The notes: generated by a model not told the origin, from the sequence alone. Shown: positions 1 through 12,817, numbered from the stretch's first letter. The stretch: DNA of 64,000 nt from Hofstenia miamia (GCA_004352715.1 SCFE01000117.1:766281-830280); one strand, 5' to 3'. Numbers and translations are program-made.

Positions 1-3000
1 GGGTTGGGACTTAAAATGATGTTAAAGTGATAAATTCGATCTTTGAGGAAAGGTCTGCTGAAGGTGCTCTGCGCTGAATATTGTAAATCGATAATATCCA
101 TCTCCAGGAGACATTAAAATTTTTGAAACTTTGGAAATGAAGAGGTGAATGAGATTGAACTAGGGATAAAAGGATTGAGTCAATGAAGCAAACTTGAAAA
201 TCTCTCTAGTAGAGAACAATTTCAAACTCCAATAAATGATGCAAGAATTCCAAATTTCTTAATAGCCTTGGATATAATTGTACCAAAATGTGGTATCTTG
301 GGTAAATATGTAATTTTAATTTCCAATCTGTATAATAGAGATTTGCTTAAATACAGAAGAAATTAACAAATTTTGAAATTCGAATTTTCAATGTTGAAAT
401 GTTTAAAATAAATTCTGAATTCCTAAGTGTTTCGCTTAAATGTTCTGAGCAATATTGTATAGTGATGATTTTGACATTTATTATGCTTTTTTGACAGAGT
501 CGAAATGTCTGGATAAAATACCAATTTCTAATCAAAGGCTTACAATTGGACTATGAAATCGATGTTTCTTTCCAATATATACCGAATAATTCAACTGTCA
601 AAATCTGGAAATACAGGATGTAATAATTGCACTTCGTAAAGTTCTGAATTGTTAATATTTTGGGCGGATAACTTCTTTCTTAACACTCCTAAATATTAGG
701 TTTGTCTATGAAATTATTCACACAACTGCGGCTAAAATAACTGAATCTCGACCTCTTCGACAAGGATAATCTATTTATACTCAGCATAAAAGNATTATTC
801 ACACAACTGCGGCTAAAATAACTGAATCTCAACCTCTTCGACAAGGCTATTCTATTTATACTCAGCATAAAAGAAATGTTGTCTCGCATTTCCTTGTTAG
901 CATCGCATTTTAAAAGCAACACTCAAAGTATTTGATAAATATAGACTTCATTGGCACTTTTACATGTATATAAATAGATCCAAAATAAATCAAAATTTAT
1001 AGCACTTACCCATTATGAAGTTAGCATTATCATACAGTTCATCGTATTTCTACAAAATTTGAGGGTTTGAGTCCAATTACTGTGAGCAAACTGACTTAAA
1101 AATTTAATACAATTAGAAAATTTGAAAGTTTTCTTCGTTAATTATACCAATTCTACGCTCGAAAGTATAAATTAGTGAATATTTCGAAAGATATGTAGCG
1201 TAGCAATAACAGAGATGGTTTTGATCTTCTCTTCAGTTCTTTCAATTTCAAGCCTAATGAAAGCATATGGATTATCCGTATATGTAGTGAAATTCTAAGG
1301 TTCACTACTTAAACATGTAACCAATCAATATTTCTCAACTTTTGATGTATACAGTATCCAAGGAAATTTCTGATAGTTTTAGATTGTTACTTACCTTTCT
1401 TAAAACCTTGGTGGTTCTTCAAAGAATTTTTAAGCGCTAATAACTCATAAACTAATGAAAATATCCAAAATCTGAAAGCACTGTAGGATAAAGGCGTCAA
1501 GATTAGATGTTGCTCACATGGATTTTCGACCCATTGAAAGTTCAATGAATAAATAGTGATTATGTTCAAATAATTCAGGCACAGAAATGTATCTTAGTAC
1601 AAATTTTCAACACTACGTGCGAGCATGTTCACCATGTTATTTACAAATTGCATAACACGTTTAAAGAAAATTGCTTGAAATGGGGAGAAAGACATATAGA
1701 CAGCTTAAGGTTGAACGTAATATTCCTGCTGAAGTTTATCATTGCTAGTGCTGCAGAAATGGTTTGAAATCACTTCTTGCAAAATCTGAATAAAACAAAT
1801 TGTTTGGCACATGAAAATAATGTTCTTTATTGTGTTTCATGGTAAAGAACAATGTAAAAATACATTGCATATTGTAGATATTGAGTTTTCTCAATGTTTA
1901 AATTTAATTCTTAGTCCAAGAAGCCCGAACATTTTTTTCATGTCTATTATTAATGCACATAACTTTTGTTTTCCATGCATCTGAAAAGTCAAATGTATGA
2001 CTAAGATTTTCAAAATGTTTGAATAAGTGCAAAAGTCAGCCTCTTATATGCATTGTTTTATATAACAGTGACAAATGAGTATAAATCACCGCACCACAAA
2101 TATAAGTATATACATTTAAATTTTTAGAAGTGAAAAATGATAGGCAATTGAAAAAGAAACGTTACAAGAAATTCAGAAGACATGTTCACAACGATACCGA
2201 CTAAGTGGTATCCCAAAAATTAACAAAGATGTAATGAATTCTCGAATGTCCAAAATGTCTCTTTGACAAACTTGCTTGCAAAAGCTTACATGCAAATCAA
2301 ATATAGCTTAAAAACACTTCTGATCTTCTATCCAAATTATCAAATTCATTTAACTCAAACAAAGATAATAATGTTCCCCGCTAGTTATGATGCTAAGGTT
2401 TTACTTGAATCACCCACTTAAACTGATCCGTTTATCACATGGTGGCAATTATTTCATTGGTCTTGAAACTAAATATGTTTTGTCTTAATACATCATTCCT
2501 TTTTAATAATATAATTTATAACCAATAATGTCATTGCTAAGATTAACAATACAGCATTTTCATTGACGTCATTTTCAAAAACATCTATAACTAAGGCACA
2601 ATGCTAATTAGATGTATAGATAATATAATTTCAATATTTAACGAAAAGTATGAAGCATGTAATTTTTTAAATTATCTTTAATACTAATCTACCATAGTGT
2701 ATTAAGAATACAACAAATTTACCATTCTCGATATGTGCCTAAACAATATTAATCAGCGCTACGAAATTAATTAATATATATAAAGATATATATATAAAGA
2801 TTTGGATTATACATTCCCTACCAGTCAATAGCAAAAAAGAATGCATTATAAATACAATTAAAACTTTGTTTAACAGAGCTAAAATTATATCTTCCAACTA
2901 TGAACATCTTAAGGATGCCACAACCAAAGCGGTTAAAATTTATGAGGGTAATGATTATATATACATATATACATATACGGACTCTCGATGCGATTTTCCA

Positions 3001-4060
3001 TTGTAACCAGTGCTCTTTAGATGGAAGGCCACAACAAAAAAGTTCATCGCAAAATTTGGAATAGAGGTCTAATTACTAATGCATGAATTTCAGGTTGATG
3101 CAAAAAAATCTTTTTGAACACCAATTCACCGTCCACTGCCTTATTATCTAGCGCTCGCACATATATTTTTGTATCCAGCGCTCTGTAGATATTTTAAAAT
3201 TTCGTATAGTAGATATATATAGGTGTGCCTGCAATTTTCTTGGAAATGTGAGATTTGTAGAGAAGAATGAACAGCTTTTCAAATAATTTAGTACAAAGGT
3301 AATTACGCCAATCATTTTTTGCGACACAAGATAATTAACTGACAGCTATTAAACATTAGAGGCATTGTAAACTCCTCCATGACAATAGTGGAGACTTCTT
3401 TCGCATACGCCTGATTACCTGATACCAATCGACTAATTATTCTCATTGCTTGCTGTCAATTACTACAAATGCAGAATTTTCGCTAAGTATTTTGACTTCG
3501 TCAAGCGAGACTGTATTGGCATCACCGGTGACATATTTTTCTACAAATATTTTCATTTGAACTTTAAGCTTGCTGTAATAACAGGTGAATGAACTTAATG
3601 TAATTTGCAAGGAAGTTTACAATTATATCTTTATTAAATTTGAGAGAGTTTAATGACAAAGCAACTAAATTCGAATTCAAATAGAGAAAAGACCTATAAT
3701 TGATGAGTATTAAAATTTATATTGAATATTAATACTTCACGAATGCGGTTGATAAATGAATTGAATAGTTAAAAATCAAAATTAATGTCACAAAGTTGTA
3801 AAACAGTACATATATTCCAATTTGGCTCTGCGGGAGGATTCAGTTACATGGGATTTACTGTTCCCAGTACAATGCTCGTGTGTTGTAAGCCTAGGATTAA
3901 ATATTTTAGTGGGACTAGAACTAACACATGAGACCTCGAGTATAAAGAAAGAAATTGGGAGCGCATATTTCAGAAAAATGCTAATAACTTTTACCAATTA
4001 GGACCAAAATTTTGTTGTTTCCCAGAGCTTCCGCCGTACCATGTTTTTGGAAGCACGCCT
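1..4060. other. AT-rich stretch without a recognisable gene
   Basis: No ORF here has protein-like composition or a family motif; the short minus-strand ORFs at 347-535, 1387-1569 and 3788-3997 are AT-rich chance frames. Apart from the 80-bp duplication at 713-873 and short TA-rich runs near 2775-2805 and 2950-2980, I see nothing structured. Confidence 0.6.
713..873. repeat. 80-bp tandem duplication split by one N
   Basis: Bases 713-792 and 794-873 are two copies of an 80-bp segment, beginning ATTATTCACACAACTGCGGC and ending AGCATAAAAG, with a lone N at 793 between them. The copies differ at a few positions (for example CTCGACC against CTCAACC, and GGATAAT against GGCTATT). A single N exactly at the junction is the same signature as at 5387 and suggests a gap-closing or haplotype join rather than a biological tandem repeat. 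The minus-strand ORF that spans it is only a by-product. Confidence 0.8.
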
Positions 4061-4068
4061 GATCCGGC

Positions 4069-6889
4069 TAGAGATAGAATCGGATTCAATATTTTAGGAT
4101 CCGAAACTTCATAATCAGGCTCCGATCCGAATTTTTAAAAGAATTTTAGTTTTCGGTTCGAAACGGATCCGGATATAAATAAGTATTCTAACAATAGAAA
4201 ACATGGACGTTGCATATATTTATGGATTTTTAAATACGAATAGAAAATTTTAAGTGCTTCAACACTATCTTAAGGTCAAAAATGGACATATACGATATAC
4301 CGGGGAGGACAGGGTCGGGCTTGGACCGAAGTATTGGAAAAATCGGACAACTTACCCAATAGTGCGTGCAAATCAACTCAAATGTAGTGAATCCCATATA
4401 ACTTAAAAGCAACGTGTTGAAAAATTAAAGTTAAATTTTGAAATATTGCAATAGTATCAAATGCTTTTCTAGTACTACGATCTAATAGTCAATTTTGGTC
4501 AAGCAAACCAAATAATTCAAAAAATGTTTTTGTCAACGATCATAAAATGGGCCTAAAATGGCCATGACTTATATGGGCATCAATTTTCAGGCAATGTCCA
4601 TTTATGTTTAAATTAGATTAATTCTTTTATATATAATTGCCACCTTTTCTGTTTGGCGTTACTTTGATTATGAGTTAAAATAGATAATATGCTCGACCCA
4701 AACACCAACAAATTCATTTCTTTACATATTTGTGAGTTTTATAATAATCTAATTCCTAAAATTTTCATCACCTATAATATGTTTATACAGTGTAAATGTT
4801 GAGTCTCTTATGGTATTGCCTCCCCTATAAACTTTATTATGAAAAAAATCCAAAAATCACCATTTTGCAATGTTACTATGAAATAAAATTTACTTCAAAG
4901 TTTGCAGCTAAGGCGATGAAAACAAGAATAGCATAAGCAATGGCAAATTGAAGAACAAGCCAAAAATTTATATTGCAAAAATTACTTTAGATTTTATTAA
5001 AATCCGTGATAGAAAAATTCATTTTTTCAAACTAAATTTGAGATTTAAATATAAATTGGGAATTTTACTTTTCATTGAAATTGGATACTATAATGGATTA
5101 AAAATTTTAAATTATATAAAAACAACATTAAATAAATTAATACCATATTATTGCTATGCCAAAGGCTCTATAAAAAATTGTGTATTAGTGATTATAATAA
5201 TACAGAACCTTCAGAAAACTAAGTTGATTTTTGCATTTCAAGTTGCTTATACTACATCGTACATGAGAATTTTTTATTGAAAAGCATCCCAAATTATATT
5301 TGTATAATTAAATTTTTTCGGTGTTTGCAGTAACTAAGGTATTATACAAACAAATGCTTTTGGTTGCTTTACAATTTTATCTTTATNCGGATATAAATAA
5401 GTATTCTAACAATAGAAAACATGGACGTTGCATATATTTATGGATTTTTAAATACGAATAGAAAATTTTAAGTGCTTCAACACTATCTTAAGGTCAAAAA
5501 TGGACATATACGATATACCGGGGAGGACAGGGTCGGGCTTGGACCGAAGTATTGGAAAAATCGGACAACTTACCCAATAGTGCGTGCAAATCAACTCAAA
5601 TGTAGTGAATCCCATATAACTTAAAAGCAACGTGTTGAAAAATTAAAGTTAAATTTTGAAATATTGCAATAGTATCAAATGCTTTTCTAGTACTACGATC
5701 TAATAGTCAATTTTGGTCAAGCAAACCAAATAATTCAAAAAATGTTTTTGTCAACGATCATAAAATGGGCCTAAAATGGCCATGACTTATATGGGCATCA
5801 ATTTTCAGGCAATGTCCATTTATGTTTAAATTAGATTAATTCTTTTATATATAATTGCCACCTTTTCTGTTTGGCGTTACTTTGGTTATGAGTTAAAATA
5901 GATAATATGCTCGACCCAAACACCAACAAATTCATTTCTTTACATATTTGTGAGTTTTATAATAATCTAATTCCTAAAATTTTCATCACCTATAATATGT
6001 TTATACAGTGTAAATGTTGAGTCTCTTATGGTATTGCCTCCCCTATAAACTTTATTATGAAAAAAATCCAAAAATCACCATTTTGCAATGTTACTATGAA
6101 ATAAAATTTACTTCAAAGTTTGCAGCTAAGGCGATGAAAACAAGAATAGCATAAGCAATGGCAAATTGAAGAACAAGCCAAAAATTTATATTGCAAAAAT
6201 TACTTTAGATTTTATTAAAATCCGTGATAGAAAAATTCATTTTTTCAAACTAAATTTGAGATTTAAATATAAATTGGGAATTTTACTTTTCATTGAAATT
6301 GGATACTATAATGGATTAAAAATTTTAAATTATATAAAAACAACATTAAATAAATTAATACCATATTATTGCTATGCCAAAGGCTCTATAAAAAATTGTG
6401 TATTAGTGATTATAATAATACAGAACCTTCAGAAAACTAAGTTGATTTTTGCATTTCAAGTTGCTTATACTACATCGTACATGAGAATTTTTTATTGAAA
6501 AGCATCCCAAATTATATTTGTATAATTAAATTTTTTCGGTGTTTGCAGTAACTAAGGTATTATACAAACAAATGCTTTTGGTTGCTTTACAATTTTATCT
6601 TTATGTGATGGCTAACATGAATCGCATTTTCAGATTCAATTTTCACCAATTTAATAAGTTGTTGGAAAGAATAACGCGGAACTTTTTGTATGAACAATAA
6701 AATTCAATTAAAAAATTTCACTTAGATTGAGATTATTAACACACTTAAAGTGGCTTTCAATGTAAAAATGTGTGTAATGTACAGTATACACCATTTTTAA
6801 AAAAAATTAGATCTGAAACAGATCCGAAATTTTCTCAAAATTTAAATCCGATCCGAACCGATCCGAAATCCGATCCAATTCTATCTCTA
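4069..6889. mobile_element. hAT-like non-autonomous DNA element with inverted ends
   Basis: The left end reads TAGAGATAGAATCGGATT and the right end, reverse complemented, reads TAGAGATAGAATTGGATC, so the termini are inverted repeats. Outside them are GATCCGGC (4061-4068) and GGTCTGGC (6890-6897), an imperfect 8-bp target-site duplication (6 of 8). Both subterminal regions are rich in GATCCGA-type words in both orientations, a usual feature of hAT ends. TAGAG termini with 8-bp duplications are typical of hAT. No transposase is present inside. The apparent length of 2.8 kb is inflated by the 1,217-bp duplication it contains; without it the element is about 1.6 kb. Family assignment is inference from ends and duplication size. 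Confidence 0.6.
4170..6604. repeat. 1,217-bp near-identical tandem duplication split by one N
   Basis: Bases 4170-5386 and 5388-6604 are copies offset by 1,218 bp, separated by a single N at 5387. By eye they differ at only one site (TTTGATTATG against TTTGGTTATG), so the 60-aa and 110-aa ORFs inside them are identical in both copies. Near-perfect identity in otherwise decayed DNA, plus the one-base gap at the junction, points to a false duplication made when two overlapping contigs or haplotypes were abutted. A recent real duplication is the alternative. Confidence 0.9.
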
Positions 6890-7339
6890 GGTCTGGCACA
6901 GGCACGGTTCTGACAATTCTTAACATTTCAATCAAAGCAAGTACAATGTATCTTATAGACAATTAAAGTGATTACAATGACAATATATGAACTACAACAT
7001 TGCCGATCGCACAATTTCCATGAAATGGGTTAACCATCGACATTTTGATTGTTATCATCATTCTTCAGATGCAACCTGAGATGCACTCGGGCTGAATCAG
7101 GCTCAACATTTTCAATTTTATGCTATTTCAGCCTTTTGCAGGCCCATTTTTCATTAATTTTTCGATTTGCTAGACCAACGGAGGGTATCTCAAAGACTTA
7201 TAATTTAATCTAGAATAGTTATGGAAATGCAAAAATTGAGTTTTAGTAGATACTAATATAAAATTTTTGGATTAACCTGCTTTCACTGCTGCGTAATAGT
7301 CCGTTTTTTAATATTCGACCCATTTTATCAATACCTAGG

Positions 7340-7386
7340 TCTAAGCCAGTGCCAGTTCTGCCTTGTCCAGCTATTGTCCATCTCTG
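7340..7386 (-). other. Possible isolated hAT-type terminus
   Basis: Read on the minus strand from 7386, this segment starts CAGAGATGGACAATAGCTGG, which has the CAGAG start and moderate GC content typical of hAT termini, and it stands out from the surrounding AT-rich DNA. I could not find the partner end or an 8-bp duplication, so it may be a solo relic or chance. Confidence 0.25.
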
Positions 7387-10300
7387 GATGAGACCTAACA
7401 CTAAACTGATAAAAATCTTAAATTCACTTCTTGCTTGATATTGCTTGATAACATTTTTCTAGCATGTAATTTACAGCCAACTTTAGGTTATTGTCTTAAA
7501 AGTTATTAATCTTTAAACGAGCCGGATTAAATGCTAGCCTAAATGAAGATGCAACCTGGTTTTCGGAAAAAGCAAATGCTATTTGAAGAAAGGTCACTAT
7601 ATTTTCGTAAAGCTGGCTTCAAATGCACTTTTGGAAATTGTTCACTACTTTTATTTGGTGAAAAAAAGTTATAATGTGAAACATATAATGAAAATTTTAT
7701 CATTTAAGTAATTGGCTATGGACATGAAAAATCAAAAAGTTGTATTAGTACTCACTCAGTAATGGAATTGGCATGACCATTTAAATACTTATTAATATAA
7801 AATTTGAAGTTATATCAATTTCAAAAATTAGCTTGTATTCAAAATTTTATTAATTACATTTAAACAACGCTTTTTCTTACAAACCAAACCTGAATACTCT
7901 CTAAGGAAGGATTTTTAACCCTAAGCAGCAAAGGTATTAATAAGGATATAAATCGGCTTCGGTACATTCTCAAAAAATTTCTCCAAGACTATTAGGAAGT
8001 GGGAAAATCCTGGTATTTGAATTCATTCATGGCCATGGGTAAGTGTGCTTCTCTGTTCCAGTGTTTGATATACATTAAAACATCAATTGCTAATCCGATT
8101 TTTGTACAAAACATTGAAATGTGACATATTGAATGCCACTTGTCAACCGTTTCGCATCCAGGTAATATTTAATAGTCGACCCTAATCTCGTCCACGGGTG
8201 CTGTGCGCATAGTCAAGAAATCGTCGTGCGTTGGAGTTTTCATCTTTGAGATTATTTATTGAGTCATGATCACTTAAATTTTTTCATGGACTCAATCACA
8301 AATTGGAGAAAATGCCAGAGTCATTTAGAGCTAGTTTAAACTAGCCGATTCCCAAAAGTGCATAAAAATGTGACCCTATTTACATTCTGCTCTGGCAAAC
8401 CTGTCCCATTTATATATTAAATAAAAATCGATTTTTTCAAATTTTACATACATAAATTGCTAAAATATCAAGCTTTGTTTTTAGGCAATTAAAAATGACA
8501 TTGAAATCTTAATGACCTTTCAAATAATTCATTGAAATGGTAATCACTCTGGGAAACGGTTACAATTAAATAACTGCTTTGTTATTTGTTTGAAGCAATC
8601 AACAATGCTTCCAAGGCATTTTGGCTGCATTGAACTATTTAATCTATATCTACAATAAGCATAGAAACCTTGTCTAATATTATGAAAGGAGTACACTTCT
8701 TGCGTAATTTTAAGCAACGCATCTCTTGTGCCCAATAAATTCTTTATGAAGATGTAATCAATCAAAATCTCCCACAGTAATTACACCCTTAAACCAAATA
8801 GTAATTCTTTTATATTGTTGATAAGTAATCTTGAGCTTATCAATAAAGAAAATCCACATTTCAAATATGGAATTTGTCCTTACAAATAATGAATTCGTTT
8901 GAAGATGAGTTAATGGTATTTTCTATATAAATAAAGTGTATCACTGAAATTGTTCTCGGATTAGAGAGAAGTACTCTTTAACCAGGAATTCAAAACAGCG
9001 TTTCATTTTGCGACAACAAATTCCAGGAATCATGAAATATTTACCAACAAATGAAAACAATATTCATTAAACAACAGACCCAATCAGAGAAGATATAAAT
9101 AAGAAATTGATAGCACACATGACATTAATATCTTCTGAATACTATTGACAGGTTTAATCAGTCTAGACTATAAGCAGACTTGCATCCTATAAAGAAGCTA
9201 GGTGGTGGAGACAACTGGAGAATGTGTGGTTCATGTCACGTGTTCAATGTGTTTCATGTAGTTCAGAGAAGCTTTGCAGAACATATTTACTAATAACAAA
9301 TTGTTGATCTTGCCTATCTAATTTGAAATATGATTTAAGTCTATAACATATAGGCAGCTTATTAAGTGTAGGAAAATTGCATTAATAAGAGTTGGAATTA
9401 AGCATTCGGTTTTGTTGTAGGAATTATGTTCTATCCTTAATTTCAATTTGGTTTCCTTATTGATTGACGTTTGGACTTACAACACCGTTATCTGCACTGA
9501 ACTCTATTGAATTCTACAAAAATTCATTTTATCGGACCATGCTATTGGCCAGTGTTGCTCTAGAAAATACCGGCTCAGCAAGGCATCCGCTTACAACAGC
9601 TCCCTTTAAACAGATCAACAGGTGTGCAATCTTTTGTTCTTCTTAGCATTATTGAATATTGCATTTTATACAAATTCTTATTCAATTTGTTTTCATATTA
9701 ATAGTACAAATATTGGTTGCTATAATATTACTCAAATGATCTTAACAAAAAAACCATTCAGTATTGTACAGTTTACATTCGTGATCTCTGAAATCTTCTA
9801 GTTATTGTTTGATATCATAGCAATGATTTGCAATTTTAGATTTGCACTGCATATGATGATAATCCTGGAATTAATAGATTTGTCCAAGATAGGATAATTA
9901 TGAATGTTTAAATAGTTTGCACAACAAACAAATCATATTAAGTATAATATCAAGATACTAAATTGCATGCCATGCCACTAATTCAATATCATTGTTTCCC
10001 CAGAACTCTTGGTAATTTAGAATCTTGAAAAGTGTCCATCAACAAAATTCAGAAATGAGCTGATTTGAAATGAACAACATACTCTACTCTAATAAAGAAG
10101 CCCTCACTTTCCAATGACAATTGATTATTGTGTATTATGAGCATAACTTTGGAATGAATCTTCACTATTTAGGCATCAAAGGCAAGCATTTAAGCAAGTA
10201 TTCATAAAACCATTTAAACGGTTAAGCCTCAAAAACTACAAAACAGATCATTCAAGATGCAAATAAAACTTACTTCTCGTTCTCCACAAGATCATTTCTA

Positions 10301-10982
10301 AAATGATCAAGGAATAACTTTATATGTGCAAGTACATTAACGCTGGTATAGCCTCACCTTACTCAACTTAAATTCATGTTGATAGTTTTTTATCAGGAAC
10401 GTGTGTAGTCATTTTACGTATAGTACTGTATGCTCAATAAGAAAAACTATGAATCGCTAGTAGAAAAAAGAAAGAAACATTATTGCAAGTAAACCTGTTA
10501 TTTATATCAATGTGTACGTCCTAATAGTCATTGAAAATGATAAAAGAATTTTAATAATCCAGATTGATATTTTACTATTTAATCTCTAACACGTGCAAAT
10601 ACATTTCTCATTGATTTCAAATTAGGAAACTGCGTTCAAAATTGTACCCCAATAAAAAAATCATAAGATGAAAAGATATATATTCGAATAAATATTCTGC
10701 CGGATGTTTAAAACAGTTGAAATTTCTTTCACTAGATGGCATGCATGTTACAAATTCGGAATTGTCCCGTTACACTGATTCTCTATCCTCTTTTTTATAT
10801 GAAAATTCAAAGCATGGAGATCCTTATTCTGTATATACTGCAATACTGATCCCTTCAATCCTACAACTTATATTGCTGAATGTAATACAGAAAGAAAAGT
10901 AATGTACATGTATATACATTTGCAATGTTGGAAACTGCCTTAAATTTGGTAGACCATGAATACGTTAGTGAAATATATATTG

Positions 10983-10993
10983 CATATATATAC

Positions 10994-11025
<32 letters not shown>
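10983..11025. repeat. (TA)n microsatellite
   Basis: An almost pure run of alternating T and A, interrupted by one ACG near 10992. Confidence 0.9.
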
Positions 11026-11028
<3 letters not shown>

Positions 11029-11335
11029 AAAAGGAATCTATCAATGCGTACATAAAACTAAAGAGAAAAATTTTTAAATAATTACACACAAATTCAAATG
11101 TAACTGAATTTATCCTTATACAAGAACATCTAAATAAAAATCAAGCGCTCATGAACAAACAAATCAACAACGGACTTTTTATATTTTAAAGTAGATTGGT
11201 TTTTTTTAATATTACCCCATTCAATTTTAAAACTGACGAAAAAGCTTTGAGGTGCGAAACGCGTTGTTTGACTAAACTTTTATTTTGTATTCTTGAAGTT
11301 AATATATGAAGCTCAAGGAGCTCTGTATTTCACAT

Positions 11336-11340
<5 letters not shown>

Positions 11341-11370
<30 letters not shown>

Positions 11371-11874
11371 NNNNNNNNNNNNNNNNNNNNNNNNNNNNNN
11401 NNNNNNNNNNNNNNNNNNNNNNNNNNNNNNNNNNNNNNNNNNNNNNNNNNNNNNNNNNNNNNNNNNNNNNNNNNNNNNNNNNNNNNNNNNNNNNNNNNNN
11501 NNNNNNNNNNNNNNNNNNNNNNNNNNNNNNNNNNNNNNNNNNNNNNNNNNNNNNNNNNNNNNNNNNNNNNNNNNNNNNNNNNNNNNNNNNNNNNNNNNNN
11601 NNNNNNNNNNNNNNNNNNNNNNNNNNNNNNNNNNNNNNNNNNNNNNNNNNNNNNNNNNNNNNNNNNNNNNNNNNNNNNNNNNNNNNNNNNNNNNNNNNNN
11701 NNNNNNNNNNNNNNNNNNNNNNNNNNNNNNNNNNNNNNNNNNNNNNNNNNNNNNNNNNNNNNNNNNNNNNNNNNNNNNNNNNNNNNNNNNNNNNNNNNNN
11801 NNNNNNNNNNNNNNNNNNNNNNNNNNNNNNNNNNNNNNNNNNNNNNNNNNNNNNNNNNNNNNNNNNNNNNNNNN
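11341..11874. other. (TA)n tract running into a 504-base assembly gap
   Basis: A (TA)n tract at 11339-11370 leads directly into 504 Ns (11371-11874). Any reading frame across this gap is meaningless. The bases after the gap belong to a Tc1/mariner element, so its 5' inverted terminal repeat and leader probably lie inside the gap. Confidence 0.95.
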
Positions 11875-11911
11875 GTAGAGGTAAACCAGGCGTTGAAAGT
11901 GGTGCCTCTCC

Positions 11912-11932
11912 TATAAATAATGGGTATAAATA
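11912..11932 (+). promoter_or_regulatory. Twin TATA boxes of the transposase gene
   Basis: TATAAATA occurs at 11912-11919 and again at 11925-11932. About 25 bp below the second box are CAGT-type initiator-like words (11949-11960), and the transposase ATG follows at 11968. The block is preserved, inverted, in the second family member next to the gap at 25204, which supports a function in the element rather than chance AT-richness. Confidence 0.55.
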
Positions 11933-11967
11933 CAGGTAGGTTGACTGCCCAGTGTCCAGTCTCAAGC

Positions 11968-12323
11968 ATGCCTTACTTTACAAACCCTCAGCGTAGATTT
12001 TGTGTGCTCCCGCACATCAGTTGATTGCAGCCCGAGAGGCTCTTCATGGATACTTTAGAAATCGCACTATTGCATTAAGGCATGATATCGAGTGGCCAGC
12101 GTGTTCACCAGACCTCACAGCTTGTGACTTTTACCTATGGGGATACGTTAAATCATTAGTGTACAGAACTCCGCCGCTGAATCTCCAAGATCTCCGTCAG
12201 CGCATCATCGATACTATGGGACAAATACCTCCGGATACTATTAGAAACGCAATGGCTGAAATGCTTGTCCGAGCCGAGAAGTGCATCACCAGGAATGGAT
12301 GGCACATCGAGGGACGCTCTTAA
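11968..12323 (+). pseudogene. Tc1/mariner transposase, internal deletion
   Basis: The protein would cut and paste its own element, using a catalytic Asp triad in an RNase H-like fold. ATG at 11968 gives MPYFTNPQRR, a start seen in arthropod-type transposases of this group. The sequence then jumps, out of frame, to the C-terminal part, open from about 12000 to the stop after IEGRS at 12323. That part holds APAHQLIAA (the second catalytic Asp, normally just before APAH, is replaced at the junction), WPACSPDLTACDFYLWGYVK with the third Asp, and a C-terminal helix region ending CITRNGWHIEG. From the normal position of the second Asp to the Asp in TACDF is about 41 residues, which would suit a DD41D-like group, but that count relies on the missing Asp. 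Start and end are certain as a family, not as a subfamily. Confidence 0.85.
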
Positions 12324-12547
12324 GGACGATAATGAACTATCTGTTTTGTAAAATGACAAACTGTCTCGTTTTATGTCTCATTAAGTTTATTTTGTTTTAT
12401 CTCCAGGATTAAAGGGAATTCTGTCTCGGATTTTGTAGTTCGTTGAAACTTGTGAATGAATTTGAAGTAAACTTATCAACCTTCATAATTATATCCAAAT
12501 TCCTGCATAATTATCTACTTAAGGGCCTTAATTAAACCAATTAAAAT

Positions 12548-12574
12548 GGAGGAACCATTTTCTGGGACACACTG
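12548..12574 (-). repeat. Terminal inverted repeat of the Tc1/mariner element
   Basis: 27 bases identical to 25444-25470 in the second family member, ending in GGGACACACTG and followed by TA. The end of the element is placed at the G of ACTG because TA is the superfamily's target dinucleotide. Confidence 0.8.
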
Positions 12575-12776
12575 TATAAAATTTACTCTTAAATGGATAC
12601 TAATGACATTGTTTCATTTTAGTTTTGTCAAACATTTGCAAATACAACTCGTGTCAAAAGCGACTGTCTAACCATGGGTTGGGTGTTGGTCAATATATTA
12701 TAGGCCGGGTCATGAGTCAATTGTCTGCAGGTCGGGTTGGGCAGTAGGTTAAAATATGTTACGCGTTTGTTACTCT

Positions 12777-12817
12777 GATATATATATATACATATATATG
12801 ATATATATATATATCTA

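Larger units (their letters stand above)
6898..11340. other. AT-rich intergenic stretch
   Basis: No supported gene. The ORFs at 8544-8765, 9464-9646 and 10717-10902 have no motif and are short. A possible hAT-type end lies at 7340-7386, and a (TA)n microsatellite at 10983-11025. Otherwise I see only AT-rich unique-looking DNA. Confidence 0.6.
11875..12574 (+). mobile_element. Tc1/mariner element, internally deleted, 5' end lost in gap
   Basis: After the gap come a transposase promoter (two TATA boxes), the first codons of the transposase, an abrupt jump to the C-terminal third of the same protein, and a 3' terminus. The last 27 bases (12548-12574) read, on the minus strand, CAGTGTGTCCCAGAAAATGG and so on, and are followed by TA at 12575-12576, the usual target dinucleotide of this superfamily. 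The same 27-bp terminus and the same promoter block recur at 25205-25470 in the other orientation, which shows that this is a dispersed family and gives the missing 5' end. The copy cannot make active transposase. Confidence 0.85.

Noticed and set aside
4948-5280. 110-aa ORF repeated at 6166-6498
   Set aside because: The second copy comes from the 1,217-bp (probably false) duplication. The ORF starts with TTG, is rich in K, I, L and Y as expected of AT-rich DNA, and has no motif.
11293-11969. Long ORFs of about 200 codons on both strands
   Set aside because: They span 504 Ns and a (TA)n tract; nothing supports an open frame through the gap.
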